Counted from the stretch's first letter, positions 1 through 9,799 are shown. The stretch is DNA of 64,000 bases from JAHDHW01 sp963793295 (GCA_963793295.1 CAWBZX010000037.1:310001-374000); one strand, 5' to 3'. Made by a program: numbers and translations. Notes: generated from the sequence alone by a model not told the origin.

Positions 1-1188
1 CAACAATATATTACGCATCCGGATTATCGCATTAGTGGTGCCGCAATTGTGAGCCTGGCAAAAGAAACCAAAAACAATCCCAAACTCAAACGGATTTTCG
101 ACCTGGAAAAGATTATTCAAAATGTTTTGGATGAAATTCCTATCATTCAGGATGCCGCGCAAAAAAAACATCAAAAAATTAGCATGTTGAAAGCAATAGG
201 CTACGCTGACCTGCCAGAGCTGAACCCTGCAATAGAACAACTTTTTTCTGAAGAAGATTTGGATGTGGTCAAACAGGCAATCACTTCCGCCGGACATACG
301 ATGAGCACCAAATTTGTTAATCCGCTCATTCAATTTTTATCAAAGAAAGAAGTACAAGGCACCGCGAGGAACGCATTGATTCATTATGGGAAAGGTATTA
401 TTAACATTCTAAAAGATATCGCAAGGCAACCAGAGACACCTCTCGAAACGCTACGTGTTATTCCATCTATTGTAAAAAAGATAGGCGCACAGCGTTCTGT
501 AAATTTCTTGTTCGAACTATTTGGATATGATGATTTAGTGATCCGACAGGAAGCATTGCGGGGATTGAATACTTTGAGAAATAATTATCCGCATTTAAAA
601 TTTAGTAAAAAAAGTATTGTGCATCAAATTCTGAATGAAGCGCAACTTTATCAAAATACGCTTTCCGTTTTATATGCCCAGTTGAAAATCAATGATAATG
701 AGAAATCCTCTTCTTTTGAAATCATAGAAGCCCGAAAAGGTCTTGTTTCCGTTTTGGAAAAAAAATTGGACAGGAACCTCGAACGAATTTTTAGGTTGTT
801 AGGGTTAAAATATTCCGGCCAGGATATACTGCTCATTTACAAAGGCTTGACCAGTAAAAAACCGGATATGCGCATCAATGGACTTGAGTTTTTGGACAAT
901 CTTCTTCAGCCTGGTTTGAAAAAAGTACTCATCCCCTTGGTCGAAACTTCCATGCTGGAAACCATTTCAGAAGAAGCAATCAAAAATTTAAATTTAGGCA
1001 TTCCGGATGAATATACATGTTTTGGAATGTTACTTCAGGGTAGAGATCAAAAAATAAAATTGTCTGTGCTGTATCTAATTGCGCAATTGAAAAATCCGAA
1101 ATATCTTCCCTTGGTTCAGGAATTTGTCGATAGCGATGATAAAAAAATCAAAAATTATGCAAAGATAGCGGAGGGAGCGCTTATGTGA
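1..1188 (+). CDS. C-terminal part of a HEAT-repeat protein (5' end outside window)
   Basis: The reading frame is open from base 1, so the GTG at 49 is internal and the gene begins upstream of the window. The visible ~395 residues are almost entirely alpha-helical repeats of 30-40 residues with HEAT-like spacing (e.g. 'HPDYRISGAAIVSLA' at the very start, and 'DDLVIRQEALRGLNTL' later). No catalytic motif or membrane segment is visible. In Bacteroidota such helical-repeat tails occur on large fusions, for example behind Npt/Tlc-type nucleotide transporter domains, but that half is not visible, so function stays open. It converges on the serine hydrolase gene with a 5-base gap. Confidence 0.75.
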   Translation, partial: QQYITHPDYRISGAAIVSLAKETKNNPKLKRIFDLEKIIQNVLDEIPIIQDAAQKKHQKISMLKAIGYADLPELNPAIEQLFSEEDLDVVKQAITSAGHTMSTKFVNPLIQFLSKKEVQGTARNALIHYGKGIINILKDIARQPETPLETLRVIPSIVKKIGAQRSVNFLFELFGYDDLVIRQEALRGLNTLRNNYPHLKFSKKSIVHQILNEAQLYQNTLSVLYAQLKINDNEKSSSFEIIEARKGLVSVLEKKLDRNLERIFRLLGLKYSGQDILLIYKGLTSKKPDMRINGLEFLDNLLQPGLKKVLIPLVETSMLETISEEAIKNLNLGIPDEYTCFGMLLQGRDQKIKLSVLYLIAQLKNPKYLPLVQEFVDSDDKKIKNYAKIAEGALM

Positions 1189-1193
1189 GTCTA

Positions 1194-2447
1194 TTACTTT
1201 TCCCTTACAATTTTATCAATCCGACCGGCGAGATAATTGTGTTCATAACTCGAATTTTTTTTCAAAACATTTGACATCAAAACGACTAAATAGGTTGTTG
1301 TGTCAGGTTGCTCAATGATCGCAACCGAGTTCATGTAATTCTTCGTATTTCCGTGATACTTGCGACAAGTAAATCCTTGCTCAGGGCGACAACCATACAA
1401 ACTTCCTGATTTAAAATAAACAGCGGCATCACTTAAAACCTTTGAGGATGCATAGCGGATCCTTCGATCGGTCATATACATGAGGCGTTTGATTTCAAGG
1501 CTTGAGAAAATATCAACGATGTTGCCTCGCTCTAATTCAATCAGCCATTTTAGTAAGCCTAGCGGAGTACCTCTACTTCCTCCGCGCCCTGGCACCATAC
1601 TTTTTCCTCCTTTCGTAAACATACTCCCCAAGCGCCATTCTTCCTGAGTAATTCCAACCTTAAGCAACGGTTCATGGATGATTTCTGCCATGTCCATGAG
1701 TTCAGAGCGAGATGTTGTTTTAAAATATTCGTCGGCTTGTTCTTGTGTGATTTCTGGATATTTATCACCAAAAGCACGCATCAAAATTGTTTCCCGCCAT
1801 ACGACACAGGCAGCGCCGTTATTACTCACCGACATCATGTGGTCTGCCCATTCGTACAATGAAAAAACATCACTTTCTCGGACTTGTCGCTTATAAAATT
1901 TTTTCGTTTCAGGTTCAAAAAAGGGGACGGTATGCTCGTCATAAATTGCCCACTTACCTGCCCTGACAAATTTAGTTTTTAATAATTCCCTTCGTTTCTC
2001 ATAATCGGTGGGGAATATTTTGCTGAGTTCATGAAAAAAACCGGAGATCACAACGAGTTTGCCGACACTTCCCGGCTGGTAGCCGCGGTCAGGTTTTATT
2101 TGTGCATACCTCGTCTTTTTACCAGGAGTGATGTCAAGCAGTGCTACTGCATAACTTTCATCTCGGTGGGGAAAAAGTGCTTCTAACTTTTCCTGTAATA
2201 TCGAATCAGGTTTTAGTAATTCATCTAAAGAATCCCCCCATGTCCACATTAAGTGGAGCCTTATTTCCTCCATAGATTTAAGCGCACCCGGAATCAGTTT
2301 TCTTCCTTTTATGGAGTCTTTCTCAATCAACTCCAAACGTTTCAACCTTCTAATACCAGTTGACTCATATCCATCAATTGGATAGGGATTAGTTGGAAAA
2401 GTAAAACCCCAAAAAAGCAACGATAATAACAATATTTTCCAATTCAT
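1194..2447 (-). CDS. secreted beta-lactamase/PBP-fold serine hydrolase
   Basis: The 417-residue protein has an N-terminal signal peptide (MNWKILLLSLLFWGFTF). The three signatures of class A beta-lactamase-like serine hydrolases appear in order: S-x-x-K in 'PGSVGKL', S-x-N in 'SVSNNGA', and K-S/T-G in 'FKSGSLYG'. The first supplies the nucleophilic serine. It probably acts in the periplasm on peptidoglycan or a related acyl substrate; length and divergence argue against calling it a resistance enzyme. It lies 12 bases downstream of the dikinase gene on the same strand and so is probably co-transcribed from the tandem-dyad promoter near 5.4 kb. Confidence 0.75.
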   Translation of the reverse strand: MNWKILLLSLLFWGFTFPTNPYPIDGYESTGIRRLKRLELIEKDSIKGRKLIPGALKSMEEIRLHLMWTWGDSLDELLKPDSILQEKLEALFPHRDESYAVALLDITPGKKTRYAQIKPDRGYQPGSVGKLVVISGFFHELSKIFPTDYEKRRELLKTKFVRAGKWAIYDEHTVPFFEPETKKFYKRQVRESDVFSLYEWADHMMSVSNNGAACVVWRETILMRAFGDKYPEITQEQADEYFKTTSRSELMDMAEIIHEPLLKVGITQEEWRLGSMFTKGGKSMVPGRGGSRGTPLGLLKWLIELERGNIVDIFSSLEIKRLMYMTDRRIRYASSKVLSDAAVYFKSGSLYGCRPEQGFTCRKYHGNTKNYMNSVAIIEQPDTTTYLVVLMSNVLKKNSSYEHNYLAGRIDKIVREK

Positions 2448-2459
2448 TTTTTTATTTAT

Positions 2460-5354
2460 TTAAAGGGGCGTCGAAATCTTAATCGGGTCATACAGCGGTA
2501 ATTTTGGTGTTATAGATTTGAGGTAAACAGAACCTTTTGCCTCTTCATTTTCTACAAAAGGTCGGATTTGAAACAACCAAATCTGGTCATCTTTGAATCC
2601 CAGTTCGATATCAAATGGTCCCTCTGATTCTATACCGGGTGTGCTGGGCATGATCCTTTTGACCTCTTCTGCTAGTGCCCGCAAACTTTGTAAATTTTTT
2701 GTTTTTAAAATCGGCAGCTCAAAAGTGGTGTTCACCTTAAAACTACCACCACTTGCAGGGATAATCCGATACCTTGGTTCACGGGCAGGAGAGAGCAAAA
2801 TATTTTCACCATTTGCTTTGAGAAGGTAAGACTCTGCTGCCTGACCTTCCACAGCGCCTCCTGCACCACGACTAAAAGCAACCGTCAAATCAGAAGGATT
2901 GCTGGATGTTATACCTGTAGTGACGATCACTCCTGAGTAATCTACATTTACACTTGGAATAATAAGAATGGAAGGGAAGACATTTTCAGGATTCAACAAA
3001 TATTTTTGCCGCCACCTGTAGCTCCGTTCCTTGAAGGGCGATGCCCAAACATCGCGAATGCCTTGTATAATTTTTTCTTCTTCAACGACATTAAAAAGTG
3101 TCAGGTTCAAACCTGAACCCGTAAAATTCTTAAGGTCTTCCATGTTGGTGTCGCTTCGAACAAAGACCGGAATGTTTCCCATTTCTTTTCCCAAAACAGC
3201 ACTGAATTGTAATTTTAGATCTTCAATAAATTTTTGATCCAATGGAATCTGTTGGATAGCGATTCGAAGAAGGTTTAATTCCTGGAGGATATAATCTTCC
3301 GCTGCTGCTTTGTTGGGAATTTGTTCTGCGATTACAAATATTCTATTTAAAAAATCCCAGTAAGACATCTTTGTTCCGGAAATTTGTTGATTCATGTGTT
3401 CTCGAAAAATGCCAAATGGGATTACCACACCTTCCACGACCATGTCAGGAAACTGTGCTTTTAGTTGTCCAAGATTAGCAGCTTTTGGGCCGCAAATTTT
3501 TCCGGAATCTTTGGATCGTATGTTTCTGAGATTTAAAACCTTCTTTTCTGTCAGGTCAATTTTTGTCGTAGGAATCCTGATTTTTTGATCATTCCTTTTT
3601 TTTACTTCAAACAATTCGCGCTCCTTCCTTGTCATTTCATGTTCCCGTTTCATAATTACTGTTCCTTTGTAAGAAACGGCATAGAAAACTCGTTCCCCAG
3701 AATATTTTTTGAGTTCTCTCAAATTTTCAGCAGATAAAACTGCATTTGGAATCCCCAGATTTCGGGCGAGTAGTTGGACGTGCGAAACCAAATTTCCTTC
3801 AGAGACAGTAGCTATTCCGGCTACTGGATTTAAATCAGATGTAGTTCGCTTAAATAGGTATATTTTATCCTTTGAAATATTAATCTTTTCAGACGAATCA
3901 TCTACTACCACAAGTTCACCCAAAGCATAGCCAGGATTCAATCCACGAATACTGCTTTGATTCGAAATGCCCATTACATGGTTTGAAAATTTTGCATGGT
4001 CAGCAATGAAATCCCCCAAGGTGCTTGTAGTTTTACCCAAAGGCAACAAAATGGAAGACCGGATCTTATTATCTAAAAAGTCATAGGCTAGTGGTTCAAA
4101 ACCGCAGTACAAATCCACTACATCCTTATAAACAGCATTGTTCATGCCCACACCCAATTCCACTAAACTCCTGGAATGCTCATGAAAACGGATTAGATCA
4201 GTCAGGTTGATTTGATCTTCTTTTAAATCATGCAAATAATTTGAAATTTTTTCCCACTCCCAAATTTCTATATAACCACAACCCATCGCAGCCATTCCAG
4301 TAAAATAGACTCTGTCAAGCAATTGGTTCAGATTTTCGGGATTCCAATATATCGCTTCCCTGATAAAAATTTTCTCGAGGTCAAGCGAAAGATCTAATGC
4401 TGCAAGCCTTGTTTGGGAATTATTTATTATCGGGATAGCTATACGAATATCTTTCAGCAATTGAGCTATTTTGATTAGCTTATCAGGGCTGTATTCAACA
4501 CCTTCGTAATCAGAAATAAAGGAATTCAATGACTTTCGAAGTTTGGAATTTGGATGTAAAGTATTTGCATATTTTGTTAAATCGCTAAGTTGGATGGGTT
4601 GGTATTCAACTTCCATATCAGCGATCATTTCTTCAAATTGATCAAAAGTCCTTTTGTTTAACTTCTTGCGATGTACTGTTAGAAAATCCCTGACAGCTTC
4701 CAGGTCGGTGACATCGGGTTGCCCGTGCATCTTTACTCGTAAATCAAAAAACGGCTCATACTTCTCAGAAATGATTTTAGATAAGATCCGGATATTCTGT
4801 CTGAGGTCGTTATCGGCCCGGTGGGGTATGTCTTTTGAAGCCTCTCGTAAAAGGAAAAAATGTTCCCCGATTTTATTAGTATCCTTTAAAATTAATTTGA
4901 AAAAACCGATGCCCCATTCTTCCTCATCTTCTATTTGCAAAGCGCCTCGGTAAAATTGTCCTTTCCGCATTATCCAGCCATCATCTATTGCACGGAGATA
5001 TTTTTCCAGCTGATATTGTTTCAGACGTGAATTATAATTTTCTTCGTCCCAAAAATCAGTTTTTGAGGTATTTGACAGAATTTGTCCTAAAAAAACATGA
5101 TTGGTTTTTCCCAACGCTTCTACTTCCTCTTTATACCTTGCGTGTTGAACTCCACCGGGTTCTGGACAACTAGCTTTGGCAGGAATCACAGAACCATCCC
5201 AACAAAACCATCGGATGTCTTTGTAGGGACCACGGAGATCTTTTTTGTATTGATTGACTAAAACCCGAATCTCCGCATTGTCCTTTTTTTGAGCAAAAAG
5301 GAGACTTTGCACAAATAGAACGACAAAAAAAAGGGAAAGAAATATCTTTTGCAT
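2460..5354 (-). CDS. exported PEP-synthase/glucan-water-dikinase-like phosphotransferase
   Basis: This 964-residue protein starts with a signal peptide (MQKIFLSLFFVVLFVQSLLF). A phosphohistidine swivel domain lies near residues 450-540, with the candidate catalytic His in 'GNLVSHVQLLARN'. A PPDK-type ATP-grasp domain fills the C-terminal third ('GPKAANLGQLK', 'VFVRSDTNMEDL', and a final 'IWLFQIRPF'). The PEP/pyruvate TIM barrel is absent. The order swivel then ATP-binding is that of alpha-glucan water dikinases, not of PpsA or PPDK. The family transfers the beta-phosphate of ATP through His; the acceptor here is unknown. A signal peptide on an ATP-dependent enzyme is unusual. Tandem FNR-like dyads lie 72-105 bases upstream. 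Confidence 0.7.
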   Translation of the reverse strand: MQKIFLSLFFVVLFVQSLLFAQKKDNAEIRVLVNQYKKDLRGPYKDIRWFCWDGSVIPAKASCPEPGGVQHARYKEEVEALGKTNHVFLGQILSNTSKTDFWDEENYNSRLKQYQLEKYLRAIDDGWIMRKGQFYRGALQIEDEEEWGIGFFKLILKDTNKIGEHFFLLREASKDIPHRADNDLRQNIRILSKIISEKYEPFFDLRVKMHGQPDVTDLEAVRDFLTVHRKKLNKRTFDQFEEMIADMEVEYQPIQLSDLTKYANTLHPNSKLRKSLNSFISDYEGVEYSPDKLIKIAQLLKDIRIAIPIINNSQTRLAALDLSLDLEKIFIREAIYWNPENLNQLLDRVYFTGMAAMGCGYIEIWEWEKISNYLHDLKEDQINLTDLIRFHEHSRSLVELGVGMNNAVYKDVVDLYCGFEPLAYDFLDNKIRSSILLPLGKTTSTLGDFIADHAKFSNHVMGISNQSSIRGLNPGYALGELVVVDDSSEKINISKDKIYLFKRTTSDLNPVAGIATVSEGNLVSHVQLLARNLGIPNAVLSAENLRELKKYSGERVFYAVSYKGTVIMKREHEMTRKERELFEVKKRNDQKIRIPTTKIDLTEKKVLNLRNIRSKDSGKICGPKAANLGQLKAQFPDMVVEGVVIPFGIFREHMNQQISGTKMSYWDFLNRIFVIAEQIPNKAAAEDYILQELNLLRIAIQQIPLDQKFIEDLKLQFSAVLGKEMGNIPVFVRSDTNMEDLKNFTGSGLNLTLFNVVEEEKIIQGIRDVWASPFKERSYRWRQKYLLNPENVFPSILIIPSVNVDYSGVIVTTGITSSNPSDLTVAFSRGAGGAVEGQAAESYLLKANGENILLSPAREPRYRIIPASGGSFKVNTTFELPILKTKNLQSLRALAEEVKRIMPSTPGIESEGPFDIELGFKDDQIWLFQIRPFVENEEAKGSVYLKSITPKLPLYDPIKISTPL

Positions 5355-5395
5355 AATGATTCGAATCCGATTTTTTTTTTCATAGTAATCAATTC

Positions 5396-5459
5396 CAATT
5401 TATTTTAATTTGAAGAGTTATTCCATGATTTTCATCATTTTGGTAAATGACGTTGATCA
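5396..5459 (-). promoter_or_regulatory. tandem FNR-like dyads and -7 element for the dikinase operon
   Basis: Two dyads, TGATTTTCATCA (5426-5437) and TGACGTTGATCA (5448-5459), have centres 22 bp apart. On the minus strand the -7-like octamer ATAAATTG ends at 5396, which is 35.5 bp from the proximal centre. This is the standard geometry of the window and puts the dyad near -42 of the dikinase promoter. Confidence 0.75.
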
Positions 5460-5701
5460 GACTTTTAAATGGGGTTCTCCGATCTAATTTTATAAAGCAT
5501 TTTATAATACAGATGAGAAAAACGAAATAATTGGATTGCAGAGAATGAGAAATAGGTAATACCTGCCAAATACATGAAATAATGATTTATCTTCTGAATA
5601 AATAAATTAAATTAGGAATATCAGGCTTTTACCCAACTGATTATTTTAGTTGTCATTAAATTCCTTAATGGTCTGAGATGCTATGATTCATTAAAATAAT
5701 T

Positions 5702-6118
5702 ATGCTGAACAATAAACTTACTATTCAAAAATATCCGCCCAGCGTCTTGCATCAATATATTGATAGCTTTAATATTTATAGATTTGATGGAGACATAGAT
5801 ATTCAATTATTTCCAAAAGGTATTTTTGAAATTGTTTTCCAAAGTAATGATACCTTTCAGCATAAAACTTCTTACAGTTTAGGATGGGAAACCAGACTAA
5901 AAAGTTTCGTGGGCGGATTTCATAATAAATCTTACCACGTAAAACCAAACGGGAATAAAAACTTTTGTATCGTAGTAGAATTCAAACCAAATACAGCCAA
6001 ATATTTCATTCCCGATAAACTTCATAATTTCCAAAATAGTGTGATTGATCTTTTTGAAATTATTAGAGGAAATAGTATAATCAGTCTGTTGCATTTTAGC
6101 TTGCTCAAAAAAGGGTAA
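5702..6118 (+). CDS. AraC-type N-terminal domain protein lacking the HTH (truncated)
   Basis: The 138-residue product resembles the N-terminal sensing domain of Bacteroidota AraC-family regulators ('PPSVLHQYIDSFNIYRF', then a cupin-like 'KGIFEIVFQ' and 'FCIVVEFKPN'). It stops after 'LLHFSLLKKG', before any AraC helix-turn-helix. Downstream sequence in three frames does not restore an HTH before the mscL-like gene, so this is probably a truncated remnant rather than a working regulator. No FNR-like dyad precedes it. Confidence 0.5.
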   Translation: MLNNKLTIQKYPPSVLHQYIDSFNIYRFDGDIDIQLFPKGIFEIVFQSNDTFQHKTSYSLGWETRLKSFVGGFHNKSYHVKPNGNKNFCIVVEFKPNTAKYFIPDKLHNFQNSVIDLFEIIRGNSIISLLHFSLLKKG

Positions 6119-6165
6119 ACTATTTTATAAAATACGATCTAATAAACACTAAAAATAATGTTAAT

Positions 6166-6624
6166 ATGGCACGAAAAAAAAAGATGAACTTAATAAAGGA
6201 ATTTAAGGAATTTGCTGTAAAAGGGAATATGATTGACATCGCTATTGGTGTAATCATTGGGGCTTCATTCAATAAGGTGGTAGATGTTTTGGTAAAGCAA
6301 ATATTTATGCCGCCTTTGTCCTTATTGACTGATGGAGTCAATTGGGGAAATAAAAAAATAGTTCTCAGGGAAGCAATAATTGAAAATGGAATTGCTAACT
6401 CTGAAGAGATTGCAATTGGTTATGGAAAGTTAATCGAAGTAATGGTTGATTTCCTTATTGTAGCAATAACGGTGTTTATAGTGGTGAAGTTTATCAATAT
6501 TATCAGAAACAAAGCAGAAGACCCTAAAGATGAGACATTGAAGACTCCAAAAGACATAGAGCTGTTAAGTGAAGTTACCGAGTTGCTAAAAAAGCAAAAT
6601 GAAATCCTCGAAAAAGGAAGATGA
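6166..6624 (+). CDS. mscL: large-conductance mechanosensitive channel
   Basis: This 152-residue protein is a clear MscL: a short amphipathic start (KEFKEFAVKGNMIDIAIGV) runs into the first membrane helix with the conserved 'KGNxIDIAIGVIIGASF' pattern, followed by a periplasmic loop containing 'MPPLSLL', a second helix (MVDFLIVAITVFIVVKFINI) and a cytoplasmic Glu/Lys-rich C-terminal helix. It forms the pentameric tension-gated inner-membrane pore that vents solutes on hypo-osmotic shock. Length is slightly above the usual 130-140. The start at 6166 is followed by a Lys-rich stretch; no overlap with neighbours. Confidence 0.93.
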   Translation: MARKKKMNLIKEFKEFAVKGNMIDIAIGVIIGASFNKVVDVLVKQIFMPPLSLLTDGVNWGNKKIVLREAIIENGIANSEEIAIGYGKLIEVMVDFLIVAITVFIVVKFINIIRNKAEDPKDETLKTPKDIELLSEVTELLKKQNEILEKGR

Positions 6625-6686
6625 TTTCTATAAAAAATACTTTGTTTGAAATGATTTATTTTTGTTTACAGTAAAAAGGAATACTT

Positions 6687-7481
6687 ATGAAAAAAATTGG
6701 ATTTGGAATGATCCTGCTTTTTGTTGCTGCAAATCTATTTGGCCAATCGCTCTGGTTGAAAGAAAATAAGAACAAATGGGGTTATGTCAACAAGGAAAAA
6801 GCATGGGTCATCAAACCCGTTTTTGAGGAAGCGGAAGGATTTAAATATTCATCTGCACTGGTAAAACTAGATGGCAAATACCAACTGATCGATAAAAGAG
6901 GGAAATTTTTAATTGAATCAGAATATGATACGCTTTATCGTTCTGGCAGTTTTGTGGTCTATCGCCTGAACTCAAAATACGGTATTTTGGATTCCTTAGG
7001 CTTTCAAATTTCCGAGCCTATTTTTGATAAAGTTGATGGTTTTTATGAAGATAATTTTACAGTCAAAAAGGATGGAAAATGGGTGGCATGGTCATTAAAA
7101 GGAACCCTTGCAGAAATAGAAGATTTGGTTTTCGTGAACCCTGATGAATTTCCTGTTTTTGGTTCTAACTGTCTGGAAATGAAAGACCTGGAAGAAAAAA
7201 AGGAATGCTCTACCAAGTCGCTTTTGATGACCGTTTACAAAAATATCACATATCCCGCGTTTGCAAGAATGAATGGCATTGAAGGGACTGTGGTGCTTGG
7301 ATTTCTTGTAAAAAGCGATGGCTCATTAGATGGCTTCGAAATATTGAAAGATGTTGGTGGCGGATGTGCTGAGGAAGCACTTCGTGTTGCTAAATTGTTG
7401 AAGGTTTATCATCCCCCTATGATGGAAGGATCAGCGGTAACAATGAAATTTATCCTGCCCGTTAAATATCGACTGGAATAA
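6687..7481 (+). CDS. secreted WG-repeat protein with TonB C-terminal domain
   Basis: The 264-residue protein has a signal peptide ending near 'NLFGQS'. Two or three WG-type repeats follow ('KNKWGYVNKEKAWVIKPVFEEAEGF', cited here only as the 25-110 region; then the 'YGILDSLG' unit). A C-terminal TonB-like domain (about residues 175-262) has 'YPAFARMNGIEGTVVLGFLV' and ends 'ILPVKYRLE'. WG repeats are beta modules common in Bacteroidota surface and periplasmic proteins. A TonB C-terminus without a membrane anchor usually marks periplasmic proteins of this phylum, so it is not expected to energise transport. No regulatory dyads precede it. Confidence 0.8.
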   Translation: MKKIGFGMILLFVAANLFGQSLWLKENKNKWGYVNKEKAWVIKPVFEEAEGFKYSSALVKLDGKYQLIDKRGKFLIESEYDTLYRSGSFVVYRLNSKYGILDSLGFQISEPIFDKVDGFYEDNFTVKKDGKWVAWSLKGTLAEIEDLVFVNPDEFPVFGSNCLEMKDLEEKKECSTKSLLMTVYKNITYPAFARMNGIEGTVVLGFLVKSDGSLDGFEILKDVGGGCAEEALRVAKLLKVYHPPMMEGSAVTMKFILPVKYRLE

Positions 7482-7638
7482 CAAAAATTCGATTGCATTG
7501 CTTTTTCTTAAAAGGTAATGCACTGAAAATGAATGCCTTAATCTTCTTTTTTTGCAAATTTTTCATTAATTTAAGTGATCTGATCTAAGGTCAATTTTAA
7601 AATGACCATCTTCTCACCACCTTTTAAACCCAAAAATT

Positions 7639-8511
7639 ATGAAAAATTACATTCCCTTTTTTCTTGTATCAAGTTTCTTACTCGTCATTTCCTGTCAACA
7701 ATGTCAACAAGCTCCGCCACCATCCAATCCGAATTTGACCTGGGATGGTGAAAAAATATATGATCCGTTGATCGATAAAATTATGGTGGAACAATTAGGC
7801 ATCAACGATTCTGTTGATATTGTTTCTCCAACTACATTTACGGTCGAACGAAACCTTTTGAATAGCGACAGCGGTAATGTGAGCAATGCGTACGTCATCC
7901 ATGAGCGAATTCAACCCATGGTTTTTCAGGCAATTGTTGGAAATTATGGCTTTGATACTATTGCTGGCCCTCCCGTTTTTGAGCAAGCCGTTGCAGGACC
8001 ACAGCTTAGTGCTTTTGCGCTTGATCCTATAAGTTTTGGCCCAATCGGCCCTTTAGGATGCGGTATGTATAAAGAAATACTTCGAATAGATACTTTGAAT
8101 AGTGTTGCTGAAACAAACGAAAACGATAACCAATCAGAGCATTATTTTTTCGTTCCAAGTACCCAAAATTTTGGTTTAAGTAAAACCGAATTAGTGACTG
8201 GAGTTGAGCATAGTATTGGATCTGCTGTTACCACGACTTTCACAATTACTGCTGGGGCGACTTTTGCCGTAGATTTTGCCCATTTCACTTTTGTAGCTAC
8301 CGAAGGATCTACTGCAGTGACATTTCCTGCTCCTCCTGTAAGAGTGCCAGCAGGTGGTGTTTTAAATGTCAATATGCAAATCAACGTTCAGGAGCATACT
8401 TTTACTTCTGGCTTTGAGTCGAGTATCTATGGAAAAGTCACTTGTATTTCAGAAGATGGTTGTATTATCAAACAAGAAGGCGCAAAAGTTTATACCGAAC
8501 ATGAAAACTAG
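7639..8511 (+). CDS. lipoprotein with CARDB-like beta domain
   Basis: The 290-residue protein begins with a lipoprotein signal ('LLVISCQQCQQ', lipobox Cys near residue 19). A middle segment contains 'NSVAETNENDNQ', reminiscent of the CARDB motif in which an Asn-Asn/Asp pair closes a beta-sandwich strand. The rest is Thr/Val-rich and beta-predicted. It is probably anchored at the outer membrane. It stands alone and is followed by a strong terminator at 8531-8571. Function is not recognisable. Confidence 0.65.
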   Translation: MKNYIPFFLVSSFLLVISCQQCQQAPPPSNPNLTWDGEKIYDPLIDKIMVEQLGINDSVDIVSPTTFTVERNLLNSDSGNVSNAYVIHERIQPMVFQAIVGNYGFDTIAGPPVFEQAVAGPQLSAFALDPISFGPIGPLGCGMYKEILRIDTLNSVAETNENDNQSEHYFFVPSTQNFGLSKTELVTGVEHSIGSAVTTTFTITAGATFAVDFAHFTFVATEGSTAVTFPAPPVRVPAGGVLNVNMQINVQEHTFTSGFESSIYGKVTCISEDGCIIKQEGAKVYTEHEN

Positions 8512-8530
8512 CACAAGCTAATTTTAAATA

Positions 8531-8571
8531 AAAATGCCCTACAACCAGCTAGATTGAAGGGCATTTTGTTT
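8531..8571. terminator. bidirectional intrinsic terminator
   Basis: Inverted arms AAAATGCCCT (8531-8540) and AGGGCATTTT (8558-8567) form a 10-bp stem with T-runs on both strands, placed between the convergent lipoprotein gene (ends 8511) and the beta-repeat membrane protein gene (ends 8591). Confidence 0.85.
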
Positions 8572-8590
8572 TAAAGAGCTAAAAAATCGA

Positions 8591-9799
8591 TTATTCCATA
8601 ATTGGATCAGTATCCCTTTGTCTGTTTTTCCACCAAATGTAGAGGATCGTTCCAAAAGCTGTTGTTACTATAATGAGTGATACAACAAATCCTAAAAATG
8701 GAATTATAGTGATAAATTTTAGCGCCAGATAACTACCCAAGGCGACAAAAAACAGGTTCCTTCGATTCCAGTTTTTCTCATAATAAGCATTCAAACCATA
8801 AGCGATAAGCAAGGATGCCAGGATGTGGCCCAATGCAATAGTAAGACCATACATCGTCATCATCATCATTCCCACTGGTATACCGATAACTGTCACAAAA
8901 GCGATAATTATTAATACGGGTAAACCAATCAAGTAAAGAAAACCGTAACCCAGGTGATTTGCAAAATTTTGAGTTGTCTCTTCACTAATGCGAGAAAAAA
9001 AGTGGTGGAACATCCAGATGAGTAAAATTAATATTAAAGCTGCCGCGAGCAACCGGTATATCCAAAATGCAACTAAGCCAACGCCGAGGTAACGCCAGTT
9101 GATATCGCTATCAGATACATTTAATTCAGGGTTATAAGTAGAAGTCGCTCCGCTCAACAAGGCATTCCCAAAATCAAGTTCGCCTTCGGAATTCCAGTAG
9201 TCGACATCACTATAAAATTTGGCTTCGCTACCTAGTTCAATTGTTTGAGCAGCCAGTTGTGACTTTCCTTGAACTGTTCCATTAAAACTAAGCTTGCCTC
9301 CTTTTGCAGATAATTTATTTTCAGCAATACCATTCCAAAAGATTTCTCCACCACGCAGATTTGCAATTCCTCTGACCGTTCCGTTCATAGTAAGTTTTCC
9401 TCCGACCATTTGGAGGTTTCCATTTATTACAGCGTTCTTGCTGACTGTAACTTCTCCACCTGCAATGATGAGGTCTCCGTTAATAACATTCGTAATAGTG
9501 ATCGTTCCTCCAGCGACTCGTAGATCATCGCCGATATATCCCATTACTTTTAGTGTTCCTCCAACTAGCATTACATCTTCAGTAATGGTATCCTGGATCG
9601 TGACATCTCCTGCTGCACAAATCAAGTCACCTCGGATTGGCGCATCAATTAAAACATTTCCTCCAGCAAGATAAAGGTCCTCTTTCACTTCAGTAGAAAT
9701 AGTTATGTTCTCTTTCCCTTGAAATGAAGTTGCAAATAGTGCTGTTTCATTTAGAAAAAGCAGCATTAGCATTGTAATAAATAGCGTATGTTTTTTCAT
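8591..9799 (-). CDS. exported bactofilin-like beta-repeat protein with C-terminal membrane helices
   Basis: 402 residues: a signal peptide (MKKHTLFITMLMLLFLNETA), then about 180 residues of polymer-forming (bactofilin-like) right-handed beta repeats with a ~17-residue period, such as 'LYLAGGNVLIDAPIRGDL', 'LMLVGG', 'RVAGGTITITNVINGDL' and 'VGGKLTMNGTV'. The C-terminal half has four or five hydrophobic helices from about 235 to 390. This architecture is common in Bacteroidota as a polymer-forming, membrane-anchored scaffold, with the beta solenoid probably in the periplasm. It is divergent from the permease pair and shares the tandem dyads at 9869-9902 with it. Confidence 0.8.
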   Translation of the reverse strand: MKKHTLFITMLMLLFLNETALFATSFQGKENITISTEVKEDLYLAGGNVLIDAPIRGDLICAAGDVTIQDTITEDVMLVGGTLKVMGYIGDDLRVAGGTITITNVINGDLIIAGGEVTVSKNAVINGNLQMVGGKLTMNGTVRGIANLRGGEIFWNGIAENKLSAKGGKLSFNGTVQGKSQLAAQTIELGSEAKFYSDVDYWNSEGELDFGNALLSGATSTYNPELNVSDSDINWRYLGVGLVAFWIYRLLAAALILILLIWMFHHFFSRISEETTQNFANHLGYGFLYLIGLPVLIIIAFVTVIGIPVGMMMMTMYGLTIALGHILASLLIAYGLNAYYEKNWNRRNLFFVALGSYLALKFITIIPFLGFVVSLIIVTTAFGTILYIWWKNRQRDTDPIME

